DNA of 64,000 nt from Porphyra umbilicalis. Taxonomy: Eukaryota; Rhodophyta; Bangiophyceae; Bangiales; Bangiaceae. Shown here one piece after another: positions 22,019 to 32,289 of the stretch. How positions within the stretch are numbered: the stretch's first letter is position 1; every line of letters starts with the position of its first letter. The stretch spans positions 1-64,000 of the forward strand of contig KV918915.1 in assembly GCA_002049455.2 (NCBI GenBank). The letters run 5' to 3'. Made by a program: the position numbers and the translations under genes. The notes below the pieces were generated by a model that was not told where the DNA came from, made no database searches, and was given only the letters and a program-made list of their open reading frames with translations.

Positions 22019-23137
22019 ATGTTCAGCAACCTGCTCACCCTCTTCTTCATCATGTTCGACGACACGGCACGGATATTGGTCATCTCGTGGGTCTTGTTCG
22101 AAGACGTGAGCATCTCGGAGGCGGCCAGGCGCTTGATGTGCGACCGAAGCACGGCGGCTGCTTGGGTCAAGGCGTAAAAGGACACCGAAGAGTGGTGGCC
22201 GGACCCGGCCATCCGAAATCTTCATGCGGATAACGTTCGGCTCGACGAGCACTTCGTCCGCGCCGTGAGTGCCGTCATTTTGTCGGACGCGGAGCAGCTG
22301 TTAGGTGAAATGAAGGACGTGTTTATTTTTTTATCTACTTTGCCTGGTTATCGCGACTCCTACAAGGGCTCAATTGCCACCCTCGACCGCGTTCTGCGGG
22401 CTGCGGGCTACTCATACAAGCAGCTCTACCGCATGTGTCGGAAACGTGTTCAAGCAAGGCGGGAGGCATTAGCCATGCTATTGTTGTCAATCCCCCTTCG
22501 GTGCCTCGTGTCGGCCGACAAGACCCACAAAGACGGCGGGGACTTACGGCGACGACGCGGTCGGTGGCTGCGTGGTGCGCGTTACGAGTGCCAGTCGCGT
22601 GACCGGAGGGCGATGCTAAGGACTTCAACGATGATGGCCGTGTCCTACTCGGATGGGGTGCTTCACTCGGTCAACACCCCCACCCCTCCGTCCCAGAATT
22701 CGGACGATTGGCTGCTCTTCCTCAACGGGCTGCTCCCAACGATGAACCGGTTCTTGCCTGGTCTACCGTGGAGGCTGCAACCAGACAGGTGTGTTCTACT
22801 ATATGACAATGCACCTATCCACTCGGCGGAGGCGGATGCCTTCATCCGCGCAAACGGCATCTTTCGTCTTCGTCTTCCACCGTATAGTCCAGAGTTCCAA
22901 CCGATTGAGGAGGTGTTTAGTGAGTGCTCGCACCAGCTCAAGACGGCGCACCATTCGTATCGCGGGGTGCCCGAGGCGCTTCTACACGCAGTTGCTTTGT
23001 CTAAGTTGGCTGCCCCAATTCTTGCGTCTCACTTTGAGCACAGCCTGTTGGAGGCTGTTCGAAACGATCCAGAGTTGTGTGGGCCTGGTGGGCCGTGGGA
23101 GGGTGTCTTTGCATCTCTGCCTGACGTGCGGGAGTAA
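22019..23137 (+). pseudogene. T2: IS630/Tc1-mariner-like DDE transposase, one in-frame stop
   Basis: It would cut and paste the surrounding 12-kb element. An N-terminal HTH-like region (ISEAARRLMCDRSTAAAWVK) starts at ATG 22019 or 22052. One TAA (22175-22177) interrupts the frame, which then stays open to the TAA at 23135. Catalytic domain: first Asp in VSADKTHKDG (about 22,517), second in VLLYDNAPIH, third acidic residue in SPEFQPIEEVF, so the DDE triad is present. T1 shares STMMAVS, DDW.LFL and PGL.W.LQPD blocks. The Lys after the first Asp is unusual where many relatives have Glu. It may be a recently inactivated copy, or the stop may be read through. An AATAAA lies 21 bases past the stop. 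Confidence 0.87.
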
Positions 23138-23157
23138 TGGGTCAAATGGAACAATAC

Positions 23158-23163
23158 AATAAA
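23158..23163 (+). terminator. Putative poly(A) signal of T2
   Basis: AATAAA 21 bases after the T2 stop codon, in the 56-base gap between the convergent ends of T2 and gene B. Confidence 0.5.
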
Positions 23164-23193
23164 CGTCTATCAGATGTCCATGAAAGCAAGGCA

Positions 23194-26100
23194 CTAACGG
23201 CGATGGAACGTGACCCACGACAAGACCAGGTCACGCAGTCCCAGTGGGAGGGACGACACGTCCGGATGAGGCTTGCCTTGCTCGCCCCACTTAGAAAAAA
23301 TCAAAACTACGACAGCCACCGCACTCACAGTCGAGCCGCACACAGTATGACCACGTAGAAATCCGGAAACCATACCCCGACGGGCCTTCTCCACGAACGC
23401 AACACGCTCAGAATCGTCCCCAGGTCCGAACGCAAATAATGCCAGGTTCTCGGCCAAGGCAGCCGCGCCCAGCTGCCGAAACTCGCTGTCGTGTTGGCCT
23501 GTGGCTGCCGATTCGGTGCTGCCTGGCGCAGCAGGACCGACTGCGCCGGCGGCCTCTGGAATCGGACGGGGGGGGGGCGGTGCATCTCCGGCGTAGAGGG
23601 CCCGCCTGTAAATTGTTCAGACACATACAAGAAACAGAACAAAGGGAGAAAAGAAAGAGCGCTGGCAACGGAAAGGAGGGTTAGAACGTCAGGTCACACC
23701 ACAAGTAAACGAGGACACACACTTGAGCTGAATACCGCACGTTTCGCCACAGTGCAAGCACGCTCAAGCACGCCCAGAAAATATTGAACAACAACTCACA
23801 CTCGGTTGGACGTGCTGGCCCCGCCCACGTTGCCGAGCCAGCCATCGATCCTGGCAACCTGAGCGATCCGCTTCTCCGCCGCAGTCTCCGCCAAACGCTT
23901 GCGAACTGCTCGGCGCACGACTGTCGAGTTCGGGGCCCCCCCGCTTGACGGCGACCTAAAATCGCCGCCTGCTTGGCTCGCTCCGGCGAAAAGCAGCGCC
24001 ACGTCGCGCGGCATCCCGGTCGCCAAGCCAGTAGCCAACGACGAGTGGTAGAAAGCTCCAAGCGGGTAACGAACCATTTCGGCTCGAGCGTTCGGTCCCG
24101 ATAGCGCCGTCGTTGCTCGAGCCATTATCGCTCCACGGGCCACATCTGGCTGCTCGGCGTTGTCAGATCGTAGTGTGTCCCGAAGCCGAGGCACTTGGGC
24201 TTGCGCTTCATCGGCGTCAACCGTCGCCGACCGAAAAGCAGCGGCCGCAACTTGCTTGATGTGGGCGTCCGTAGTTTTTGCACACACCATCGATGCCACG
24301 TTCCACTTGACGCCCTTATTCCGGCGCACCGAGAGCTTGCCTGTGGGGGTGAAGGAAAGATCAAACGCCTTTGACAGCGAAAGAGTGTGGAAAAGGTGGC
24401 ACTTTTGCAGACATAAATGGCAACTTCGAAGCCACGGAGACACAAAGAAGCGAAAATAGATCAAGCTCGTGGTCAGAATATTGCTAGGTCGAGCAGGCCG
24501 GCAAACAGATCTCTCGACGATGACAACAGAAAGAGAACACCCCAAACTCACTGTTTGCTAAGGGCCCAACTCTTTACCCTTGCAATCGAACACGTGCACG
24601 CCTGCGTCCGAAACGGAGCCGGCACGTTCGGGCTCGCCGTGCACTGACGCACGTTCGCCTCACACGGAGCATCGAAAAACACTCCCAACATTCGACCCTC
24701 TTTCTGACGTCAAAAAAGGGTTTGAAGGGATCCGCATTACCCCCCAGGAAAGGCCATTCACGGTGGTTTAAGTATCCCACATTCAACGTCAAAAAGGCCT
24801 GCCTCGTGAGCATGACGTGGACAGTTTCTGGCCAATCAATGGCCACGTGATGAGCGCGCCCGTTGGCCACTGGGACGGAGTATCGTTCTCTGTTCCATTA
24901 CTTGGCGGGGGCCTTTTCAACTACAATTGGACGATGAGAGTTGGCAGATCTTATTACCTATGCATTTTATGAAACCATGTAGCTTAGTTTGGCTGAGCGA
25001 CACCGTCTCCCCCGTTCTCCTTCCTCGCTCCAACCTCCCCTGCCCCTTCCCCCCGTCTTCCTTGTATCTCATCAGCCTCCACCCCTACGCCGCCACCAAC
25101 CCGTCCAGCACCGGAGCGTGGAAACTCTACACTGGCTGGTGAAGCTCCTATCGTGGAGCACCCATCTACCTGCAAGTGTGTCATGTCCCCCGGGTACGCG
25201 GTGGGTGCACGGGGGGAGGAGAGGGCGGGAGGCGAAAGGCAAGAGCAGGGAGGGGCGGAGAAGGAGCTTGAGAGAGGGAGGGGCAGAAACATATAGGAGG
25301 GGAGGGAGAGAGGGATGTGAAAGGGGAAGGCAAGGGACGGACGTACTGTAGGGAGGGGAGGGGGGGACGTGCACGGGGCAAAGTGCATCGTCCGAGATGC
25401 CGACGTCGAGCTCAGAGAGGCTGCAACGAAGGTCAGAACCACCGCCTTCGCGTGGGAGGCGAGGCACGTGCTCTGACGGCCGAGAGGCAATTGCGGCCAA
25501 GAATGAAAGGGCGCGCAACCGAATTGCTCAGAGCTCCCACCAATCAATCGATAGATCAACAATCACTTTCTACAAATCTACGCTCTGATTGGATATATCT
25601 GGGGTGTCGCATCGCGTTCTGAACCATCGCCTCCCGCTTTTGCCCGCCCAGTGGCATTCGCTGGACTCCCCCCCCCCGTTGGCCACGACCACCCGGCAGT
25701 CGAATCCCCTGCATCTTTGCGCCGTTCTCACCCTTGCCCTCCGCCAGCTCGCATGAGAAGCTTGATGCGGTGCATGGGCAGCTTGATGCGGTGACGCTAT
25801 GATTATGACGCGCTGTGGAATTTGTGTGTTTGGTAGAAGTGGGCGGGGGTGTTAGAGGTGGAGGTGAGAGTGGCCAAGTGCGGGGGGACCAGGAGCGGGG
25901 GAGTGCGGAGTGGTGATGAGTTTGAAAGATTCGCAGGATACATTTCTGATGGGAGAATAATGTGGTAGGGCGAAGCGGGGGGGTGGAGGTGGCCGCAACA
26001 CGACGACCAGGGACGACGATGGTACCGACGTCGATGACGGAGAAGATTAGTGTCCGCTGCAAGTTTCGACATAGAGAGTTATACGCCACACAGGTATATG

Positions 26101-26646
26101 GACGTCGAATTCTGCTGCCTATATTCTGAAGTTGACCTTCCCAGTAACATTGACTATGTTCCGTTGGACAGCACCCTTCGTCGATGGCCCATTGATTGGC
26201 CAGCAGCTGCCCACATCTTGCTCACGAGATAGGCCTTTTTGACGTTGAATATGGGATACTTGAACCGCCTTGAATGGCCTTTGGTGGGGGCTGATGCGGA
26301 TCGCTCCAACCCCTTTTTGACGTCGGAAACAGGGTCGAGTGTTAGAGTGTTTTACCATGTACTCACACGTGCCGAAATTGTGGGCATCGTCGGCAAATCT
26401 CCGGCGGTAGCCGCAAATAGAGCAAGCGTTAGCCGGCGCGGCGTCACCCTCGGCCACATCACCGTCAGGTTGATTGGCGACATGTTCACCCTTGTCCGCC
26501 GTCTCGGGACAGGTCCCGGCAGCCAGATCAGGTGAACCGGTCCGGGTGTCCTCCTCTTCCGACGATGACGAACGCGTGCCGGCAGCGAGCCCGGCCGCCT
26601 CCCTAGCCGCCGTCAAAATTGGTTGGATGTCGCTGCTGGATGACAT
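23194..26646 (-). CDS. Gene B: spliced zinc-knuckle protein, paralogue of gene A, carried by the 12-kb element
   Basis: Three exons: 26646-26367, 24340-23800 and 23605-23194; 410 aa, TAG stop. Both donors read GTGAGT; the acceptors read CCCCCACAG and AATTTACAG. Phases match, and the first junction rebuilds a Cys codon (T|GC) that completes the knuckle. The knuckle is CX2CX10HX4C (Cys75, Cys78, His89, Cys94), the same spacing as gene A, preceded by an acidic/Ser-rich 74-residue N-terminus. Shared blocks with gene A follow: MVCAKTTDAHIKQV (111-124), VPRLRDTLR (143-151), LSGPNARAEM (173-182) and GFLRGHTVCGSTVSA (355-369). Function unknown. It is tail-to-tail with T2, 56 bases between stops. The first intron (2,026 bp) holds an inverted-repeat pair. 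Confidence 0.78.
24650..26360. repeat. Inverted-repeat pair (foldback) inside intron 1 of gene B
   Basis: Arms at about 24,650-24,870 and 26,150-26,355 are inverse complements at roughly 80% identity; both contain GGCCTTTTTGACGTTGAAT and CCCTTTTTTGACGTC-like blocks. The 1.3 kb between them is purine/pyrimidine-tract-rich and non-coding. The right arm ends within about 15 bases of the GTGAGT donor at 26366. Confidence 0.8.
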
Positions 26647-27357
26647 GGCGGGCGTGCGATTGGTCAGGGGGGGCGAGGGTCGGAGGAGAAAGGAGGATAG
26701 ATGGGGGGGGGGGGGGGGGGCTCAGCATTGGCATTGTGACGAGCGGATCTGTCGACAGAATTAGATTAACGAGAGGACGGCGAATCATGCGCCAATTGAG
26801 ACGTGAAGCAAGACCCTCTTGAGTGCGCAAATGACTGGACATGAATGATGGGCAGATGAAGCGTGCACAGCCGAGCTCAGTCATCAGCCACGAGATGGTG
26901 TGGGGCGTGCCAGTGGCGTGCGACCGACGGACGCGTGAAATCGGTCACATTTTCCCAGATCGTCGCCCGCAGCCCGTTCGCAACGCCAAAAGCGTCTCGC
27001 TGCTGAATTAGTCGGTGCTCGTCACTTCACTGGCCGTGACAAAGGTCCGAGAAGACACTTACATTGCATGCTAAGATGCAATAACACTTCTCAGAAAGCG
27101 CGCTGTTGTCTTGCTAAATGGGACGACGAGGCGTCGAATCATGCAAGGCTCCACGAGAAAACGGCAGTCACTAGATTAATGTGTCGGCCTCTCATGACAG
27201 CCTCGCCTGCATCTTGCTGGAGACCACTGTGGGATACGAAATGGACCGCAGAGGCTTGCAGGGACCGTGACCTTGTAACATCGTCCACGTTGTCTTTCTG
27301 TCTCTGAAGAAACATGAAATTCCATGAGTTTCAACTTTTGGATCCGATGACTGTTGC
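26647..27357. other. 5' flank of gene B to the right end of the 12-kb element
   Basis: Contains an 18-base G-run near 26,703 and otherwise nothing recognised. It would hold the promoter of gene B. Confidence 0.45.
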
Positions 27358-27392
27358 ATTCCGTGACTGAGGCATTTTTTGGAGAACGGCTG
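27358..27392 (-). repeat. Right terminal inverted repeat of the 12-kb element
   Basis: Ends TTTTTTGGAGAACGGCTG followed by TA. Inverse complement of the left end at 15256. Confidence 0.85.
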
Positions 27393-27600
27393 TAATTGAG
27401 CTTTTGGTCGGTCTTGGGGGATTATGTTCTTATCCAATAATCGTATCCGGATACGAATATAATCTACTCAAAGTTTCGGGTCCGGAGGCAGATATCCTGA
27501 TCTGGATCTCAGCTCAGGGAGTTATCCGTATTCAGATACGAAGGATCGGCGTGTATCCGTATCCTATTACGGCCCAAAAACCATATCCTGACAACCCCTG

Positions 27601-27608
27601 CACGCCAG
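27601..27608. repeat. 8-bp target site duplication, right copy
   Basis: CACGCCAG, identical to 14701-14708. Confidence 0.93.
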
Positions 27609-29434
27609 CCGCGGGCGGGAAAAATCGCGAAGAAGTACGCACGGCAAGAAAAGAGGGCACTCCAACATCGTCAGTCATGTATGCATCAGGGGGCTCGGTC
27701 CGCGGCGGCCATGCTATGAAAAGCTGAGATGACCCAAAACGATGACGAGGTACCATAGTACCAGATACCCAATCATGACGGTCCAGCAGCGGTAAGAAGC
27801 GACGAGTGCAGTCGGGTCGTCCCGCGTCGTACATTGTCCGTCCCCAGCACGGCATCTGCCGTTGCAATGGGAGTCCGCCGCTGAGAGGGCAAACGTCACC
27901 TCGGTCCGCGACAATGAACGAAGGCATGTTGGCCACCAGCCCTGTGGGAACTGGGATCGGCAAGGACTGAGGGTCACCACGGGAACCTGCGGCCGTCGTC
28001 GTCTCCGGGATTCGATTTTCCCCGTTTGGATCTCCCCGGAGAAGTGCTCCATGTGCATTTTGCATTCCCAGATGACATCGGTTCGCGTGCCGATCGCCAA
28101 CCTCGGTTGGGAATGCCTGGATTGCCATGGGATTCTCCGTCGTGCTCAAGCAGGCGACATCACATTCGTATCAGAGCACCTTCGGACACAGGAATTCTTT
28201 TCAATGGAAAGGTAGCCCACCTCAAGGCCATGAAGACCCCTTTGCCGCAGTCAGAAAAATACCAGAGCGTCGTTTTTCAGGAGCACCACGTGCGGCGAGA
28301 GTGCACTACACGGAACACCCGCTGTCACTCCATGACAAACGGCTCGCGTCACTCACACCGGCCGGAGACAGTGCAACGTCAAATCGAAGTGTCCTACGGT
28401 TCGGATTGGTACGCGGAGCACTCGAAAGTCATGTAAACAAGCTCGAGGACCCAGTGTGGTGGCACATGCATGAAACGATGTTCACACCGGGGTTTTGTGC
28501 TCTCGGAGATGGGGGAAAAAGCGAACGATTCAGACGTCCTGTGAATCGAACCTGGGATCAGGAACAGTCCAGCTCACAGCATTGATATTTCCGCCTTCAG
28601 CTGTGTTGTGATGCTGCCCCTGTCGACTTTGCAAGACATTCTCGTTCCATTTATGAGATGGAATTGCAGCAGCTTTTCCACACGGGGGCTACGCTCATCT
28701 GGGACAAAAGAATGCGGATGTTGTGGGATTGGCCAATCATCAGTACAAAATAACGACGCCGCCGATGCCGCGTGTTCATGAGACACGTCGGTTTTTCGGC
28801 CATCCTTCTTCTTTCTTGTGGGGCGGCGGCTTTTATCGCTCCAAACGCACACGCGGAGTACGAGACGCGCTCCGAATGATGTTGTCGAAGGGCGACATCG
28901 TCACCTCGTCAGCATCGAGTCGCACAGGGCAAGCAAACGGAGGGCATCGACACACTGCATCGGTCTTCATAAACTGCACTGAAGCCGCCCGGCAGTCGTC
29001 CATGTCCTTGCGTTACAGGGAAGCCAGTTCATGGGAGCAAACACGAGTAGGAGAACGCGCACCGGCAGCTGCTTGCTGAAACTCCTCATGCCAAAAACGC
29101 AGTGCAGTACAGACGAGTGTTCATGATGCCCTTTCCACGGCGACCGAGAAATGCGAACGAAAGCAGAAAGATGGGGGAGCAGCACGACGTTTGCGTCACA
29201 CACAGCTTCGCCAGATGCGGAATACAAGGCAGACCTACATACAGCAGGACACATCTTCCCCAGATGCGGCATAAAACTCAGACCTACAAACAGCAGAACA
29301 CACTACGGCCAGGGAATAGGGCGGAACCAGTCTAAAACGTATGAGCCAGGAGTAGCACACCACAGAACAAGACACGGTGGGGGACCGCAAGGAGATAGAG
29401 GCACAAACAACGCGTTCTTCCCAGCGCCACACGC
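27609..29434. other. Intergenic, no supported gene
   Basis: A minus frame runs from 28149 into the insertion site but lacks a known domain. A 2-copy tandem repeat of about 48 bases (CCAGATGCGG.ATA core) sits at about 29,212-29,305. Nothing else recognised. Confidence 0.45.
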
Positions 29435-30334
29435 TCAACGCATGTGCCGCAGGACGCGCAATTTATGGCACTTGGTGGCGTACGGAAGCTTCCCTCGGTG
29501 AGTGCGGTGATATAACGTCATGATGGCATCGGTGACGAGGCTGATATCCTCCTCAAATGCGACGATGCCGGCAATGTTTCCTTCGATGGCGCCAATCGTC
29601 AGCTCGTTCATCAGCTTGACTTGGCGTCCGGGCGACAGCTGCACCCCGGCAAAACACGCAATTGAGGCCCCGACCTCGTACGGGGTGAAGAGCCGGAAAC
29701 CACCTGCGGAGGCAGCGCCAGCAAATTCGTCAGCCGCCGAAGAAGAACGAGGTGGACGAACAGCAGGTAAGAGCGGCCGGACGGCCGAGTCACCATGCGC
29801 CGGTCGAAGGGGACCAGGCACAGACTCGTGCGGACCCGCGATGCCCCCACGGCACGCCGCCACCGGCGCTTGCTGACCACCGTCCGACAACAGAGAAGAC
29901 GCAGAACCAACACCTGGCCACGTCAGCGCCAGCGGCCGGCCGGCATCTGCACACGGGGGAAGGTGAACCCGTGCGCGGGAAGGAGGCAGCGTCTCGGCAA
30001 TCGCCAGCAGCAGAAGCGCCCTAGTTTCCGGCTTAATCAATGAAGACGAGCGGGGAAGCGCAGAGAACGTGGATGAAGCCGAAAAGAGTCGACCAGACAT
30101 GGCCGTGCGCCTCGTTAAGGCAATCACTACCGCCGCACGGTCAGCAAAAAACGCGACCCCAGTGCTTGCGTCTGGACGAAGCGTGCACCGCGCCACGGCA
30201 GGGCCATGCGCAGGTGTCGTTGCCGCGGGCGGCATTCTGACCGCCGCCAATGTCCTGGTGTCGGGCGCTCCTCCAGAACCCACAGACGTCGCCGATGACC
30301 CATCCGAGAAACGACCTGCCAGTGCCTTGGCCAC
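29435..30334 (-). CDS. Gene E: protein sharing the gene C C-terminal domain
   Basis: The open frame has a TGA stop; 299 codons from the first ATG, but the frame and protein-like character continue upstream (see 30377-31093), so the true start is probably in another exon. The C-terminal 84 residues begin FTPYEVGASIACFAG and end LRVLRHMR. They align without gaps to gene C, sharing FTP, LS..RQV.L, EED, RT.RG and LR. The N-terminal two thirds are Ala/Ser/Pro-rich with no known domain. Function unknown; inferred to be a nuclear-genome gene family rather than part of the 12-kb element, since it lies outside it. Confidence 0.6.
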   Translation of the reverse strand: MAKALAGRFSDGSSATSVGSGGAPDTRTLAAVRMPPAATTPAHGPAVARCTLRPDASTGVAFFADRAAVVIALTRRTAMSGRLFSASSTFSALPRSSSLIKPETRALLLLAIAETLPPSRARVHLPPCADAGRPLALTWPGVGSASSLLSDGGQQAPVAACRGGIAGPHESVPGPLRPAHGDSAVRPLLPAVRPPRSSSAADEFAGAASAGGFRLFTPYEVGASIACFAGVQLSPGRQVKLMNELTIGAIEGNIAGIVAFEEDISLVTDAIMTLYHRTHRGKLPYATKCHKLRVLRHMR

Positions 30335-30376
30335 ATCCTTCGATGCGCCCTCCTGTAACAGCGCGGCACTTGGTCC

Positions 30377-31093
30377 CTACTGTAGATTTGTTGATGGGGA
30401 CGCCGGCGCAGGCACCGCGGCGACGTCGTCGCGACGCACAGCCGGACAGGTTGCGGAGCCCGGGGTCACTCCCGTCGCGAGTGATGTCGCCGCCACAGCG
30501 GATGGCGAGGTCGCGGCCGCTGGTGATGCCGTGGCCGCTGTCGGCCTGGCCATGTGCGGGGACCCCGACGATGCGCCGCTCGCGGTTGTATCCGACGGTG
30601 GAGGCTGGCACGTTAGGAAGACGGAGCGCGCCGCAACCGGCTGCAGGGGCGCAGACAGTAGATCGCCGCGACAACGTGACGGTGACGAAAGCCCAACCCG
30701 CGTCAGATTCTGAATGGTGGTGCTGTTGCGGGAGGGGCCGACAGTTGCGCAGCACAAAAAGGACGGGTGCGTAAGCCAGACAGGCATCCCGCCTTTCGCG
30801 ACCGCGCGTGCGACACACGCCACGCGCGTCGAGCAGCCGCTGTTTCCATCTTCAGTCACCTCGAAGCACCCTCCCCTTGCTCTACCGAGAACCCCACGCG
30901 GGGCAGCCCGTCTCGCCGAGTCCCAATGTTGTTCACGCAGCAGCCGGCTTCCGTACCGTTGCGGTACCCCGGGAAGGCAAATCAGGAGGGGTGCGGCCTT
31001 CCTTGCGGCGGTTGATGTTCGCGAGGAGGATGGGCGTCGATGGCGCGCCGGGGAGTGTGGCGCCAGTACTTGCCTGCTCGAGTATATCTGCAA
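30377..31093 (-). CDS. Possible upstream exon of gene E
   Basis: Same minus frame as gene E, ending at a TAG that overlaps an acceptor-like ATCTACAG. The 3' half is Ala/Ser/Thr/Pro-rich like the gene E N-terminus. A donor could not be fixed, so no joined model is proposed. Confidence 0.3.
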   Translation of the reverse strand: MQIYSSRQVLAPHSPARHRRPSSSRTSTAARKAAPLLICLPGVPQRYGSRLLREQHWDSARRAAPRGVLGRARGGCFEVTEDGNSGCSTRVACVARAVAKGGMPVWLTHPSFLCCATVGPSRNSTTIQNLTRVGLSSPSRCRGDLLSAPLQPVAARSVFLTCQPPPSDTTASGASSGSPHMARPTAATASPAAATSPSAVAATSLATGVTPGSATCPAVRRDDVAAVPAPASPSTNLQ

Positions 31094-32289
31094 CCGCCCA
31101 CACGGACGAACCCAGAATCGCGAAAAGCAAGGCCTCGCAGACCAGGTGGTCAGGCAGTGTCAAGGCAAGTAGAGTCAGTCAATTGCTTCTTAGACAGCGT
31201 TCTTGCTGACCGCTGAGTCTTGACCGTGAGAATGGATGGCCCTGGGGATGGAGCAATCCCCTGCCAGTCCCCATGTATGGATTTGTAATAAAATTCCAGA
31301 ATGTACAATGGCGACTCCAAGTGATTGGTCAGGGGCGCGCCACGTGTTTTCAACGGACGCACGACGTGAAACCCCGCCGTCACCATCCCGGTCACCCCTC
31401 CGTATTGTCTGTGTCCGACGGTTCTACGTACCACGGGCGTTGACTTTAGGCGGGGTGGGGCGAATAGATTAAGCGACGTGCGAGGAATGGGACCGTTCCC
31501 ATTCCTCACCGGGGATTAAGCTGTGGGATCGGATTCCGCCGGAGATCCATTTCCCGGCGGCACCTGCTGCCCCGAGCAGCAGCCAGCGCGTAGCCACACG
31601 CGTCGGCCGCCCAAGTCCACCCCCAGCCCGCATAAGGCGACGCCGCCCGCGTCTCCCAGTGCTGCTCCCCGGCTCCCCACGTCCGCTGTTTTTTCGCCTC
31701 CCTCCCTCCCCCCCGGGTCGGAGCGTTCGCGCGCTTTTGCGCACAACCATTGTTTTTTGGTACATGCGAGGGCACTCTCTGTACTGATTCTCACTCACTT
31801 TTGGACATTCCGGATTTTCTTTCACGTCTGCAGCTCATCGATTAAATACACAACGTCACATGGCATACGCGGGCTCCTCTCCTCTTTTGTTGTAACCACC
31901 TCGTCCCTAACCCACTCACCAGTGGCGCGCATTGTCCTCTTCGTTACACGCCCACTTTTCGCCCCAGAGGTCTCTCGTTGTGCCTCAGTCATCCCGCTTC
32001 ATCACGAGGACCGGCTCTGCTGTGCCGAGAGCTCTCCAGACAACGACAGTTGGCGGCTGGCCCTAACATTGCCCGGCGACGGCTTCGACCGACTGTTCGG
32101 CTCCAACGACACACAGTGGAGACCGTCGGTCGCGATGACGTGGAGGTGACGGTAGCGCTCGTCGACTGCACGTTATCGTCGAAAGGGCGGGTTGCCGTGC
32201 CGGTGGCGGAAGTCAACTGCTCGATGCGTCGTTGACTCCGGCGAGGAAGGGGGCCGCTGACGCCTCCGCCGCCGCAGTCGCTGCAGTCG
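31094..32289. other. Intergenic, nothing recognised
   Basis: Mixed composition. Open frames at 31,516-32,149 exist in several registers and have no domain support. Confidence 0.45.

Larger units (their letters stand above)
15256..27392. mobile_element. 12,137-bp Tc1/mariner-like element with cargo
   Basis: The ends CAGTCGTTCTCCAAAAC (15256) and TTTTTTGGAGAACGGCTG (to 27392) are inverse complements. Similarity extends about 30 bases (CCTCAGTC shared) and both ends are flanked by TA (15254-15255 and 27393-27394). Joining the flanks at one TA restores a 753-bp MITE, which proves that everything between entered after the MITE did. Contents: a 290-bp tandem array, GC-rich possible genes, DDE transposase T2 and spliced gene B. 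TA targeting and T2's family agree. It is far longer than usual members of this superfamily. Serial nested insertions inside it cannot be excluded. Confidence 0.88.
14709..27600. mobile_element. hAT-type MITE (753 bp) split by a 12.1-kb insertion
   Basis: Left part 14709-15255 begins CAGGGGTTGTCATGGAT. Right part 27395-27600 ends ATCCTGACAACCCCTG. Together they are 547 + 206 = 753 bp, exactly the length of the uninterrupted copy at 61856-62608, to which both parts align in the reverse orientation. The 8-bp target duplication and CAGGGG ends are typical of hAT elements. The body has no coding capacity but many GGATA/TATCC motifs in both orientations, likely transposase-binding repeats. Confidence 0.92.

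Noticed and set aside
10570-23137. Altered genetic code explaining TAA in the transposases and TAG in the peptidase
   Set aside because: All three stop codons end other genes at sensible places (TGA for A, C, E and ePHD, TAG for B, TAA for T2), so the standard code fits.
4177-26646. Giant-virus or bacterial origin of the zinc-knuckle and transposase region
   Set aside because: Gene B has phase-consistent spliceosomal introns and the flanks are nuclear MITEs. No viral structural or replication gene was seen.
29102-29501. Short plus-strand genes at 29.1-29.5 kb
   Set aside because: These frames pass through a small tandem repeat and have no domain, and they overlap the 3' side of gene E.
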